A DNA stretch of 64,000 nucleotides from Trichodesmium sp050015995 (GTDB lineage: Bacteria; Cyanobacteriota; Cyanobacteriia; Cyanobacteriales; Microcoleaceae). A program made the translations under genes and the position numbers. Below, one piece after another: positions 9,601-17,701 of the stretch; within the stretch, counting starts at the first letter, position 1, and each line of letters starts with the position of its first letter. The stretch spans positions 52,529 to 116,528 of the forward strand of contig NZ_JBNHEP010000091.1 of NCBI RefSeq assembly GCF_050015995.1, read 5' to 3'. The notes under the pieces are model-generated. The model worked only from the letters and a program-made list of their open reading frames with translations, made no database searches and was not told the DNA's origin.

Positions 9601-12033
9601 GAACGGAACGAGAACCCAAAAACTATCCTTCATTTATGGAGTGTCGCGGCTAAGAGTAAGGATAAATTAGAAATTGAGTGGGTGGAAAAGTCACAAAATC
9701 TAGGCTTTTACAGCTTGTTGTTCCTTGCCAAGGCACTGGGAAGACAGCAGATTAGTGGCGAATTGCTGCTGGGGGTAGTGACCAACAATATGCAGAAAAT
9801 TGGCGACGAAGCTTTGTTAAACCCAGAGCAAGCAACTGTAACAGGACCAATTCTAACTATCGGCCAAGAATATCCTAATATAATTTGTAAGGGTATTGAT
9901 GTGGTGCTTCCAGATTCTGGAACTCCAGAGGAAGAAATACTGATAGAGCAAATCGGATTGGAATTGGCGATCGAGCAATCGGAGAAAATGGTTGCCTACC
10001 GAATGGGCGATCGCTGGGTGCAAACTTTTGAGCCAGTCAGATTGGAGGAAGGAGACAAAACCAACCTACGATTAAAACCAGAGGGAGTTTATCTAATTAC
10101 AGGTGGACTAGGAGGTATTGGTCTTACTCTAGCAGAACATTTGGCAAAAACCGTACAAGCAAAACTGATCCTTATAGGGCGATCAAAATTTCCTCCAAGA
10201 GAAGAGTGGGAACAATGGCTGGCTAATCACGATGAAATGGATGCCACAAGTAGAAAGATGCGTAAATTGGGAGATATCGAAGCTCTTAGTCCCGAAGTTT
10301 TAATTGTTAGTGCAGATGTTACCAACCTAAAACAAATGCAAGCTGCTATAACTCAATCAAGGGAGCAATTTGCCTCAATTAATGGTGTAATCCATGCCGC
10401 TGGAGTTCCTGGTGGAGGCACGATTTTTCAAAAAACACGGGAAAGAGCAGCGACCATTCTAGAACCTAAAGTCAAGGGGACACTAGTTTTGAATACTATT
10501 TTCCAAGATGTTCAACTTGATTTTTTTGTTCTGTGTTCGTCACTCAATTCGATGATGGGTGTATTTGGGCAGATAGACTACTGTGGAGCCAATGCCTTTG
10601 AGGATGCTTTTGCTCAGTATAAAAGTACAAAAGATGGCGCGCTTACTATAGCAATCAATTGGGATACTTGGCAAGAAGTTGGAATGGCAGAAGAAGCAGC
10701 CCAGCAAAGATCGGGGACTATATCATACGACCATAATCTCGGTTTATTACCCACAGAAGGCGTAGATGTTTTTAGTCGCATTATCGGGAATGAACTACCT
10801 CAAGTTCTTGTCTCAACCGGACATTTACAGTCTCGCCTCAAACTCGACAATAGCGATCAATTTTTGAGTTCCTTAAAAAAAAGAGTACAGGATCATTTAC
10901 CCCAACCAGAACATCCACGACCGCAACTAATTAACGCTTATGTAGCTCCCCGCAATCAACTAGAAAAGCAGATTGCCGAAAGTTGGAAAAAATTTCTCGG
11001 AATTGAGTTTGTAGGTATTCACGATGATTTTTTTGATTTGGGAGGAGATTCGGTCATAGCAGTTCAGATAATTTATAAATTACGCGAAACCTTGCAAATT
11101 GAGCTGCCTCTAGAGAGCATATTAAATTCTGGTACTATTGCCAAGCTTTTTGAATTAATTCAGGCCACAACTTCATCTCAAAATATTCTGGGTCAGAAAA
11201 CAGCACAAGGGCGTTCCTCTTTGATAATTGAATTTCAAGCTGGGAACAATAACAAACAGCCTCTTTTCTTATTACACGCTGTTGGTGGAACAGTCTATAT
11301 GTACAGGGATTTAGTTCGTTATTTAGGCTCAGATATACCAGTTTACGCTATCCAAGCACTGGGTTTAGATGGAAAAACAGAATTGCCGACCTCTATTGAG
11401 GAAATGGCAACTGAATATATTAAAGCGATACGCACTATTCAACCTAATGGTGCATATTTTCTCGGAGGTGCTTCTTTAGGAGGTACTTTAGCTTTTGAGA
11501 TGGCACAGCAACTCCATGCAGAAGGTGAAAAGGTAGCATTGCTAGCCATGATCGATACCCCTGGTCCCGGTAACATGGGCGTGAAATTAGTAGATGAACA
11601 AGAGATCGCTGCTTATATTCTTGATACCCTATTCGAGTTAGACAAAAGTTTATTTTCTTTCAACTCTTTCCCACAAGTTGGCAATATTGAAGAACAAGTA
11701 ATGTATGCTTTAGAGCAAGCAAAGATTGCCAACTTGCTGCCCAATAATTTGGATATCCCTCAAACTCGTCAAATCATCCGACTCTTCAAGGCAAATATGG
11801 AGGCAATGTGGGACTACAAACCACGTATATATCCTGGAAAAATTATCTTTTTCCGTGGCCAAGACAGGCGTGAAAAATACGACCCAGCACATCCAGAATA
11901 CCCCTGGATTGAGCTAGCTGCTTCAGGTATAGAGATCCACACAGTTAGTGGCACTCATATTACCATGAATTATGACCCCCACGTTCAGGTTATAGCAGAA
12001 AAACTCAAAGTTTGCCTTGAACAGAATAATTAA
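6628..12033 (+). CDS. Type I polyketide synthase with thioesterase, KS-AT-KR-ACP-TE
   Basis: The terminal module. The ketosynthase (about 6655-7935) has the active cysteine in TACSTSL and the histidines in EAHGTATPLGD and NMGHLDAAAG. The acyltransferase (about 8215-9120) has GHSIGEY and the HAFH motif that predicts malonyl-CoA. The ketoreductase (about 10,080-10,640) keeps TGGLGGIG, GRS and GQIDYCGANAFED, so it looks active. The carrier domain (DLGGDS) is near 11,030. A C-terminal alpha/beta-hydrolase thioesterase (about 11,220-12,020) has the nucleophile in GGASLGG and a late His in SGTHITMN. It should add malonate to the aminoacyl chain, reduce the ketone to a hydroxyl and release the product by hydrolysis or cyclisation. 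I prefer the ATG at 6628; an in-frame TTG at 6616 also exists. The preceding stop is 14 bases upstream, so the genes are probably co-transcribed. Confidence 0.95.
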   Translation: MITTNIIDDSAIAIIGLSGRFPKAKDIDIFWKNLQQGVESIDFFSEEELLQEGIDHTLLKKANYVKAGSVISGIDLFDANFFDYNPREAEIIDPQQRLFLESAVAALEVAGYDSQTYSGAIGVYAGLSENSYARNNLYPYIETLEPGNSYQFFLGNGNDFLSTRVSYKLNLTGPSITVQTACSTSLVAVHLACQSLLSGECDMALAGGVSIQVPQKTGYLYQEGMILSPDGHCRTFDAKAKGTLVGSGLGIVVLKRLEDAIADGDYIYAQIKGSAINNDGSSKVGYTAPSVEGQAAVISEAQSIAGVDPETISYIEAHGTATPLGDPIEIAALTKVFRGTTEKKGFCAIGSLKTNMGHLDAAAGVAGLIKTVLALKHKKLPPSLNFETPNPVIDLANSPFYVNTTLSEWNTNGTPRRAGVSSFGIGGTNAHVILEEPPTLELSSTSRPWQLLMLSAKTNSALETATTNLAAHLKQHPEINLADVAYTLQVGRTAFEHRRMLVCQNIDDALKALSNPEFQPVLTHYQESTERPVVFMFSGQGSQYVNMAQELYQTEPTFRAQVDSCSELLIPHLGIDLRHILYPQPEQTETASLQLKQTAIAQSAIFVVSYTLAILWQEWGVSPQAMIGHSIGEYVAATLAGVLSLEDALALVAKRGQLMQQQPPGAMLAVSLSEQEWQTLLDNQLSVAAINGLSQCVVSGPIDAIDSLQQQLSEQKIESRRLHTSHAFHSQMMEAVVEPFVEYIKQLPLHPPEIPYISNVTGTWITAEQATDPKYWAKHLRQPVRFGEGIQNFLRNRSQILLEVGPGRTLSSLAKRHPDKADEQILLTSVRHPQEKRSDLDFLLNTLGQLWLAGVRVNWEGFYSHQQRYRIPLPTYPFERQRYWIGGRTPKQNVQPKPSILEKKTDLADWFYIPSWKRSNSNNTKPIIPTTHLVFADEFGLGDKIVEKMERDGQNVITVRVGTEFKKISDRLYNVNPEEENDYHALCQELCERNENPKTILHLWSVAAKSKDKLEIEWVEKSQNLGFYSLLFLAKALGRQQISGELLLGVVTNNMQKIGDEALLNPEQATVTGPILTIGQEYPNIICKGIDVVLPDSGTPEEEILIEQIGLELAIEQSEKMVAYRMGDRWVQTFEPVRLEEGDKTNLRLKPEGVYLITGGLGGIGLTLAEHLAKTVQAKLILIGRSKFPPREEWEQWLANHDEMDATSRKMRKLGDIEALSPEVLIVSADVTNLKQMQAAITQSREQFASINGVIHAAGVPGGGTIFQKTRERAATILEPKVKGTLVLNTIFQDVQLDFFVLCSSLNSMMGVFGQIDYCGANAFEDAFAQYKSTKDGALTIAINWDTWQEVGMAEEAAQQRSGTISYDHNLGLLPTEGVDVFSRIIGNELPQVLVSTGHLQSRLKLDNSDQFLSSLKKRVQDHLPQPEHPRPQLINAYVAPRNQLEKQIAESWKKFLGIEFVGIHDDFFDLGGDSVIAVQIIYKLRETLQIELPLESILNSGTIAKLFELIQATTSSQNILGQKTAQGRSSLIIEFQAGNNNKQPLFLLHAVGGTVYMYRDLVRYLGSDIPVYAIQALGLDGKTELPTSIEEMATEYIKAIRTIQPNGAYFLGGASLGGTLAFEMAQQLHAEGEKVALLAMIDTPGPGNMGVKLVDEQEIAAYILDTLFELDKSLFSFNSFPQVGNIEEQVMYALEQAKIANLLPNNLDIPQTRQIIRLFKANMEAMWDYKPRIYPGKIIFFRGQDRREKYDPAHPEYPWIELAASGIEIHTVSGTHITMNYDPHVQVIAEKLKVCLEQNN

Positions 12034-12218
12034 CTAGCTAGGGTTTTCTGAAAAAGGCTACAGGGGGAATCTAGACGCCACACAGCTTACTACACTGTCG
12101 GTCTAGCAGGAGACTCCAAGCAGTAACCCTCCACCAAATGCTTCGATTTTGAGTCCAAGAACAGCAAAAACTTGCACAAGGCTTGCTTATATTAGGCCAA
12201 AACCCTTTTCGAGTCTGA

Positions 12219-12353
12219 GTTATATTATGTTCGGTTAAATAGTTATTATAATTAAAGTTCGTAGTAGGGCTTCAGCCCCAACTGTAGATACGGCTGAAGC
12301 CCTACTACAAACCATATACTTTATTATAAGTGGTTATCCGAACATGATATTAC
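12219..12353. repeat. MITE-like element with nested hairpin after the PKS operon
   Basis: Imperfect terminal inverted repeats (GTTATATTATGTTCGG at the left, CCGAACATGATATTAC at the right) enclose a near-perfect hairpin (GTAGTAGGGCTTCAGCC with its complement, 12,261-12,308). The 345-bp spacer between the convergent PKS and acyltransferase genes otherwise shows no gene. The internal hairpin could act as a bidirectional transcription barrier. Related ends occur near 41,700, 48,497 and 59,578. Confidence 0.7.
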
Positions 12354-12378
12354 AGCTTTATTCAGCAAGCCCTAGCTA

Positions 12379-13701
12379 TCAACCTTTGCTAGCATCAACT
12401 AGACAGGACAGGACACTATCTACAAGAGTTTCCATTGTCTCCTGGCTGATTGCAGGCACAGAAAAGGGAAAATGTAAAAACATTTTGCCTTCAAAGGTTG
12501 CAACATAAGCTATAAAAAAATCCTCCAATATAGCCAGTGAAGCAACGAAACTGATGTCTGAAAGTTCAAATTGACCATAAACTTTGGGAATGTTTACTCG
12601 ACCAACATTGGAGAGTCCCACTGTTACAGGTACTTGGCTAGGGCGTGAGATCATAACCTCGGTAATCTTCCTCAAAAACAGCATTTCGATGAAGATATCG
12701 TCCCGCTTTAAACCAACTTTTAGCTGTTGGGTCACATCCCGTGCTAATTCCCAAAAGGATGTATTTGTACTTAGAGTGTGAAATGAAGTTACACCAGAAA
12801 CCACTGACCCCATGTTTTCATGGCAGACTACTGGTTTCAAGTATTTGCGTAAATCAATATAACTCCGACAAGACATACCCGTTTTCTGCTCTGGCCTAAT
12901 TTTTTTCCTTACAGCAAACATCATTGCTGCGCATAAAGCACCTTGTACTGTTGTCTTTTCTTGACGGCAACGATTGACCAGCTGTTGAGTAAATTCAGCA
13001 TCTAAGTGTCTATAAACATTGCCACAACGCCGTAACTCAACAGGTACAGACTTTTCAATGCCCAAGCTTTCTGGTCGATACCAAAGCAGTTTGAACTGAG
13101 ATCGCAGCAAAGACAACAGGATATTGATATTAGCTCTGAAGCCTTTTGTTGATGGGGGAAATAACTCATCTATAGATGGAAGCGCCAGTAACCTGGACAT
13201 TGGAACGAGCGGTTCGCCAGAGGCAACTTTCGAGCAGTAGCTCAAGAGTTCTGAATATAACTGGATACTTGATAAAGCGTCCGCGATGGTATGGTGTATT
13301 GTGATAATCAGATAGCTAGCACTGTTTTTACTAAGCTCTTGTTCTTGGACAAGTACAGCTCGCAACAGCACTTCACTACTCTCAATTTGGGTGTTTAGTT
13401 CTTCGATAACTGTTTCTTGCCATTGTCCCTCATGCTGCTTATCCACAATTCGCAAAGGAATTTTTTTTGCACCAGTTTCAAAACGAAGATCATCCAAATC
13501 ACCGACGATTCGAGAATTGAGTCGAGCATGATGGTCTTGAATAAGATCAAGTGCTTGTCTGACAACTTCTTTACTCAGAGGACCCAATATGCGTCCGATC
13601 ACCAATACATTGGATGAACTAGTAAGGCGATTCAATATTTCGGGTACTTGCTCTGCGCCACAGAGTTTTCTGTTATCAATCATTGACAATTTTTCTTCCA
13701 T
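12379..13701 (-). CDS. Condensation-domain-like acyltransferase (PapA5-type)
   Basis: About 440 residues, the size of one stand-alone condensation/acyltransferase fold. The catalytic motif reads IHHTIADALSS (HHxxxD), and a late SNVGRVNIP stretch resembles the conserved C-terminal part of PapA5/WES-type enzymes. The family transfers acyl groups from carrier proteins or CoA to alcohols or amines. Its position, convergent with a PKS/NRPS operon, suggests that it esterifies the product or a lipid, but this is inference. In-frame GTG/ATG codons at 13,713 and 13,710 would add four residues, but those bases belong to a stray purM fragment, so I choose the ATG at 13,701 (MEEKLSMIDNRK). No strong ribosome-binding site is visible. 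Confidence 0.85.
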   Translation of the reverse strand: MEEKLSMIDNRKLCGAEQVPEILNRLTSSSNVLVIGRILGPLSKEVVRQALDLIQDHHARLNSRIVGDLDDLRFETGAKKIPLRIVDKQHEGQWQETVIEELNTQIESSEVLLRAVLVQEQELSKNSASYLIITIHHTIADALSSIQLYSELLSYCSKVASGEPLVPMSRLLALPSIDELFPPSTKGFRANINILLSLLRSQFKLLWYRPESLGIEKSVPVELRRCGNVYRHLDAEFTQQLVNRCRQEKTTVQGALCAAMMFAVRKKIRPEQKTGMSCRSYIDLRKYLKPVVCHENMGSVVSGVTSFHTLSTNTSFWELARDVTQQLKVGLKRDDIFIEMLFLRKITEVMISRPSQVPVTVGLSNVGRVNIPKVYGQFELSDISFVASLAILEDFFIAYVATFEGKMFLHFPFSVPAISQETMETLVDSVLSCLVDASKG

Positions 13702-13750
13702 TTGCCACATCACCTACTCTTACCTGAGACCCATCCAAAATCAAACTTTT
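13702..13750 (-). pseudogene. 49-bp stray internal fragment of purM
   Basis: Bases 13,702-13,750 match 22,669-22,717 inside purM at 48 of 49 positions, in the same orientation. The matching purM codons encode about KSLILDGSQVKVGDVAI. The fragment abuts the start codon of the acyltransferase, so the 5' junction of that gene lies in displaced purM sequence. It has no coding role of its own. It marks a recombination junction or copied patch. Confidence 0.85.
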
Positions 13751-13944
13751 GTTTCTGCCAAAAGAACAGAATATATTGTTACTAATGACCCGATCCAATC
13801 TTCTACAGATGATATAGAATTTGAGTCACAAACCAGATGAAAAATAGAATAATTCCACAATTTCTTAAGCGATCGCCTAAATTAACAGGCGCTGTGTATG
13901 GTGTCTTTGCGTCAGTCCTGGTAATGAGAATTAAAACCTACTGA

Positions 13945-14312
13945 TATTGAACCATCTAAAGTGAAGCTATCGTCTTTACCTTTTTTCTTAAATTTAGGTA
14001 CTCCCGACACTTTACTAAAACAACGCTTCCAAGAGTAAAGATAAATGCCTTAAAGCATATTGAGGCGCTGTTTTAGATACTTCATAGTAGCAATAGTTAA
14101 ACCTAATAACTATTGCTACTAAAAGTTTATGCAGGTCAATTGCAGTAGGAAAAAATAGTTTACTATCAGGATTATTGGAATTGTGAGTAAGGATATTTCT
14201 AGTTAACCATAATCCCCAATTCCAAGCATGGCGAGCCACAAAGCGCGTGTTTAGCCAGCAGCGTTTTTTGCTGGTTTGTGGGATGCAGTTCAGTTTTGAA
14301 TCCTAGTAGCAT
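13945..14312 (-). pseudogene. tnpB: tnpB (IS200/IS605 OrfB) relic, N-terminal part, frameshifted
   Basis: On the - strand an ATG at 14,312 opens MLLGFKTELHPTNQQKTLLA, a typical N-terminus of TnpB in cyanobacterial IS605-type elements. A one-base shift near 14,242 moves the match to another frame (VARHAWNWGLWLTRNILTHN, then EVSKTAPQYAL). A further shift near 14,030 leads to SKVSGVPKFKKKGKDDSFTL. The match stops near 13,945, so only about the first 120 of roughly 400 codons remain and the RuvC active site is gone. The element cannot make an active nuclease. Confidence 0.85.
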
Positions 14313-14333
14313 AAAACAGATAATCCCAGATTT

Positions 14334-14385
14334 TTATAGATAATACCAGATTTTAGCCAACAGTTACAAACCCCCCATCTATCTA
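14334..14385 (-). mobile_element. Left end of the tnpB element
   Basis: The segment ending in TAACAGTTACAAACCCCCC-like sequence upstream of the tnpB relic reappears almost base for base at 23,669-23,710, beside a second tnpB relic. Both contain ATAATACCAGATTTTAGCC. Shared position and sequence identify this as the conserved left end of one IS605-type family in this genome. Confidence 0.65.
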
Positions 14386-14398
14386 TCCTCAATTTTTT

Positions 14399-14824
14399 TT
14401 ATGGGTTTGGATAGTTAAACATTCCATCTACGGCAACATTCGTGATTTCCTCGTACTTTAAGATTATACCATCTTCTAGGGTAAATACCCAGACGCAATT
14501 GTATGACTGCATATGCTCATTTATCCCCTCTTCCACCCTGAAATAAATTTTTTCCCAGCCAGTAACCACAACCTTGTTGCCTAAGGCCACAAAATCGCTC
14601 GTGCCCACTTCCATCTTGTCTTCATCACATATCTGAGATATCAGTTGCAAACACTTGTTTACTGCTTCTTTCCCTTGGCAGTTACCATAGAATGGTGAAT
14701 CTGGAGAACAAGACACAAACCATTCTATATTATCTGATACTTCATCCATATCAAATATGGATGTTTCCATTAGTGTGTCGAAGAATTTCTTCACTACCTG
14801 TATATTCTCTTCTGGTGTTGCCAT
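14399..14824 (-). CDS. NTF2/SnoaL-like small protein
   Basis: 141 residues, one complete SnoaL/ketosteroid-isomerase-like cone: an N-terminal helix (ENIQVVKKFFDTLME), a Trp/Phe-rich pocket (NIEWFVSCSPDSPFYG), then alternating strands ending KYEEITNVAVDGMF. The fold serves cyclases, isomerases and dehydratases as well as non-enzymatic binding proteins, so no reaction can be assigned. It is a lone gene on the - strand next to the tnpB relic and under 600 bp from the upstream region of the acyltransferase. A link with the PKS product is possible, since SnoaL-like proteins occur in such clusters, but there is no direct evidence. Confidence 0.75.
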   Translation of the reverse strand: MATPEENIQVVKKFFDTLMETSIFDMDEVSDNIEWFVSCSPDSPFYGNCQGKEAVNKCLQLISQICDEDKMEVGTSDFVALGNKVVVTGWEKIYFRVEEGINEHMQSYNCVWVFTLEDGIILKYEEITNVAVDGMFNYPNP

Positions 14825-14857
14825 TTTTCAGTTCAAATTGCTTAATTTTCATTCTAG

Positions 14858-14943
14858 CAGGACTTACGCAAATTCTTAGAAAACAGACTATCCGTAGGGG
14901 CGAATGCCATTCGCCTAGATATGGCGGTTTTGCGTAAGTCCTG
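14858..14943. repeat. MITE, family A (ends CAGGACTTACGCA)
   Basis: An 86-bp element with perfect 13-bp terminal inverted repeats (CAGGACTTACGCA and TGCGTAAGTCCTG) and an inner hairpin (GGGGCGAATGCCATTCGCC). Same ends occur at 30,344-30,440 and 31,050-31,147. It carries no coding sequence and needs a transposase in trans. Confidence 0.85.
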
Positions 14944-15543
14944 TCTAGTTTATTTTAAACCATAGTTTCTCAAAAATCAACCAAAAAATTTTTAGGCGTT
15001 GCTGATGCGTGGGTATGATTTGTATTTTTTGGTAATTGCTAAACTATTGAATATAGCGTTTATCTAATTTATGAGGTACAGTCTTATTTCAGGTTGATTC
15101 TCTTACAATCCTCTTAAATATTGCCTTTTGCTTTAAAAGGATAAGCAATGTCACTCATGACTATGAGAATTGCTATAACAACTATCAAAATCACACTTAT
15201 TTAACTTGTTAAAAGTTGAGTTTTGGTTAGAAAATTTAGGGGGATCGGATGAAAATTTAACTAGCGATCTATCTATTTATCATACGCTATAATATAGTGT
15301 CTTTGCGTAAGTCCTGTATTTGAGATTGTTTGATTTTTATTTTCATACCTTGATTCAGGAAGGCCAGTATTCAGGGCAACTAAGTCTACAGCTATTTTCG
15401 ATAGTTGGTATTAGTTGTCGCCCCCAACTTTGCCTCACAAAAAGCGACGGGTAAGCTAACTTCTTAAAGGGCTTGGAGGAAATGCCGCCCCGCTGCGAAA
15501 GTCATTAGTTATTATTCAAAGCCTATAAAGGAATGTCTGACTA
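14944..15543. other. Gene-free spacer with solo repeat ends
   Basis: No convincing gene. A GGCGTTGCTGA-type end (family E) lies near 14,994 and an isolated family-A end (TGCGTAAGTCCTG) at 15,304-15,316. A diverged version of the latter's context is seen at about 13,899-13,918. These look like leftovers of deleted small elements. Confidence 0.55.
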
Positions 15544-15840
15544 TTGACATCCTCCCGACGCTGCACTTGCGTGACAGCGCGGGATTCCCTAACATCACTG
15601 ATAGGGGCTTTCTGCTTCTCGCACACCTGCCTCCGAGGCCCTTCCCTCTTTTCGGTCTTACGGTCGCTCCACAGTACGTCGCCAATCCGACCGCTCCCCT
15701 AGAGACTGCTAGCCCAGCAGCCTTATCCTATTGAGGATAGCACACTATTGTAAGAACCGCTCTTATTGATTGGTTTTCCCATACGACGCTCCCCTGACCG
15801 AGAGGGCGGGTCAAGGGCAAACGTTGAGATAAATATATTA
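15544..15840 (-). ncRNA. Omega-RNA-like IS605 right-end relic (copy 1)
   Basis: Read on the - strand, the segment ends in a hairpin (GGGAATCCCGCGCTGTC ... GGGAGGATGTCAA), the form typical of IS200/IS605 right ends. Before it lies structured sequence shared with the copies at 17,378-17,655 and 30,650-31,025 (for example GGAGCGACCGTAAGACCG, and GCAGAAAGCCCCTATCAG in 15,544-15,620). In this transposon class that region encodes the TnpB guide RNA (reRNA/omega-RNA), whose guide is the bases just beyond the right end. No tnpB is attached here. Assignment to the omega-RNA is by family resemblance; transcription is not shown. Confidence 0.6.
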
Positions 15841-15890
15841 GTAGCCGGAGGACATGCCTCTTCCAGAGGAGCTGCTTCTTGCAGAGGGGC

Positions 15891-15953
15891 TATCCTACGG
15901 AATACTCCGCAAACGCTTTTCAGGTCGCGTTTGCGTTAGCATTCCGTAGGATA
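15891..15953. repeat. Palindromic REP-like repeat
   Basis: A perfect inverted pair (TATCCTACGGAAT and ATTCCGTAGGATA) with an inner pair (GCAAACGC and GCGTTTGC) forms a long hairpin inside the mobile relic. The short motif CATGTCGCG/AAGCG-type sequence recurs near 25,733, 30,700 and 30,765, so small palindromes have inserted into these spacers repeatedly. Confidence 0.7.
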
Positions 15954-15960
15954 GCGAAAC

Positions 15961-16092
15961 GGAGACATTAAACAGACGTAGAGGCAAGCATAAGACTACT
16001 GCCAAAGTAGCAGCAGCCTATGAAGGGTAAACCTGCCGAAGAGTTACGGCTCAGTAGGAATCCCCGTGCCTTTAGGCCGGGGAGGATATCAA
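15961..16092 (+). mobile_element. IS605-type right end, + orientation
   Basis: The sequence runs into GGAATCCCCGTGCCTTTAGG followed by CCGGGGAGGATATCAAA, the classical IS605-type right-end hairpin. An open stretch before it (stop at 16,028-16,030, preceding peptide RRRGKHKTTAKVAAAYEG) may be the last codons of a tnpB, but it is too short to prove. This right end faces outward, opposite to the one at 15,544, so 15,544-16,092 is a composite of two ends. Confidence 0.65.
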
Positions 16093-16138
16093 AGGTTGTC
16101 CCCTGATTATTCAGTAATCAAGAATCTACAAGGAATCA

Positions 16139-17347
16139 TCAGTCCATGGTGGAGGAGATATCCCAGGAGAAAGGTTCTGTTTCATGGAACTGTTCTGACA
16201 CATTGCCTGCCAATCTCGGATCGGTAACACTGTCAAACACCATCACACCTGCCCCTTTATCCTTCAGTATGTCTATATCAGCCCAGAAAACATTCGGACT
16301 CTTGGTATATTCAAAAAAGTAGGTAGCTGGCTCATTAGTAATCTTTTGGGTCGAAGTACGTTGGTTCGCAAGAGTCCGCCATTGGGTGGTGGTGAAGGCG
16401 AAACCATCAAGACCGAGTGGATCGGAGACATTGCGGATGATGCCCAACGCTGCAGCTAACTCACTCCGCCGATCTTGCTCCAGTCTAGATTTAACAACAT
16501 TATCCTCCATGGTTGTCAAGTAATAGCTAGCCCGGACGAACCGAGATGTGGCACTGTTGCTCCCTGGCAGAAATGACGACCCATTTTTGGTCTGCTGACC
16601 CCAATAGTTATTGAGGGTAAGCCAAGATTGATTGAGGGCAAGCTGTTCGTCAAAGGTTGGGTCATTAGTCAGCACATCGTATTCGTGATCGTGATGGATT
16701 GTTAGTTCACCCTTAATGTATTCAAATATAGCTGAATCCCCACTTTTATCCGAGAGCGACAGGTGAAGTGAAAAATCCACGTCTTTCAGGGTTGCTTGAA
16801 GCAGTTTCGATTCCAGCGGGTCCATAAGCCCTTGATCTATGAGCTCACCAAAGCTGGCTGTGACGATCTTTAAGTTGTTCTGGTCATGCAGGTCTTGCAG
16901 ACCGGTGACTGCCTCTTGAACGGTTGCATAATTATCAAGGACAAATTGACCCCAACCTCCAACGGACAAGGTTGAATCCCCTGGTTTAGCATCACCGTAT
17001 TGCGTCTCTTCCAAAAAGAGGAGATTGGCAACGAGACCCTGATCGTTAATACCATCAACGGTGGCGAGGCCATAGCTCGAGGTAATGATACTGCTATATT
17101 TTGAAGTCCATGTGATTGAGTTGTCACCAGCTCCACCATCACGGTCCATGCCTTTCGGAAAGAACCAGAGTTCAGCATCGGGGTCCTGAAACCAGTCCAT
17201 ACTGCGCGCAGTAATTGGTCCATTTGAACTTTCGTAGACTAACCTGCTACAAGCCTGAGCCTGTGGGACTACTGCCATGGACAGGATAGTAATAAGTACA
17301 ACCAATATAGTTGCTAGCTTTTTGATGGTCAAATTATGCTTCTTCAT
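16139..17347 (-). CDS. Secreted Ntn-hydrolase, choloylglycine hydrolase family (copy 1)
   Basis: Linear amide C-N hydrolase (CBAH/penicillin V acylase family). A signal peptide (hydrophobic core ILVVLITILSMAVV) ends in AQA before CSRLVY, so cleavage exposes the N-terminal cysteine nucleophile. TARSMDW supplies the conserved Arg and Asp, and VLTNDPTFDEQL matches the family's Asn motif. The protein would act in the periplasm or outside on amide bonds such as N-acyl amides, acyl-homoserine lactones or penicillin-like substrates. The frame stays open to a non-homologous extension (MVRIPSCHASVASRR...) that lies in an IS relic. I choose the ATG at 17,347, which aligns with the start of the paralogue. 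The ribosome-binding site present in the paralogue (AGGA) is not evident here. It is a tandem duplicate of the next gene. Confidence 0.88.
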   Translation of the reverse strand: MKKHNLTIKKLATILVVLITILSMAVVPQAQACSRLVYESSNGPITARSMDWFQDPDAELWFFPKGMDRDGGAGDNSITWTSKYSSIITSSYGLATVDGINDQGLVANLLFLEETQYGDAKPGDSTLSVGGWGQFVLDNYATVQEAVTGLQDLHDQNNLKIVTASFGELIDQGLMDPLESKLLQATLKDVDFSLHLSLSDKSGDSAIFEYIKGELTIHHDHEYDVLTNDPTFDEQLALNQSWLTLNNYWGQQTKNGSSFLPGSNSATSRFVRASYYLTTMEDNVVKSRLEQDRRSELAAALGIIRNVSDPLGLDGFAFTTTQWRTLANQRTSTQKITNEPATYFFEYTKSPNVFWADIDILKDKGAGVMVFDSVTDPRLAGNVSEQFHETEPFSWDISSTMD

Positions 17348-17377
17348 CATTTCATCATTAAGTTCAATACATGCTTT

Positions 17378-17655
17378 TTGACATCTTCTCGACGCTACAC
17401 TTGCGTGACAGCTCGGGATTCTAACCATCGCTGATTAGGGCTTTCTGCTGCCTCTTTACAGAGGAGCTGCGCTAACAATGCACCTGCCTCCAAGGCCCTC
17501 GCCTCTTTCCGGTCTTAAGGTCGCTCCACAGACAAGCCAGCGCGGTCTTGGGGGTCTCCCCCATAAGCGACTGGCGCTGACACTGCTAGCCCAGCAGCCT
17601 TTAGGTACTAAAGCAAACTATTGGAAAAACTGCAAGATTGAGGGGAGGATATCAA
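17378..17655 (-). ncRNA. Omega-RNA-like IS605 right-end relic (copy 2)
   Basis: The - strand ends in a hairpin and GAGAAGATGTCAA, a diverged form of the GGGAGGATGTCAA end at 15,544. The body shares blocks with the other copies (TCTTTCCGGTCTTAAGGTCG on the + strand). Its far side (GGGGAGGATATCAAAGG) together with the following 40 bp is the same as at 16,080-16,135, so this piece was duplicated along with the hydrolase gene. No tnpB is present. It separates the two hydrolases and has replaced the upstream region of copy 1. Confidence 0.55.
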
Positions 17656-17701
17656 AGGTTGTCCCCTGATTATTCAGTAATCAAAAATCTACAAAGAATC
17701 A

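Noticed and set aside
17348..17428. N-terminal extension of hydrolase copy 1
   Set aside because: It is encoded by IS605 relic DNA and would displace the signal peptide from the N-terminus.
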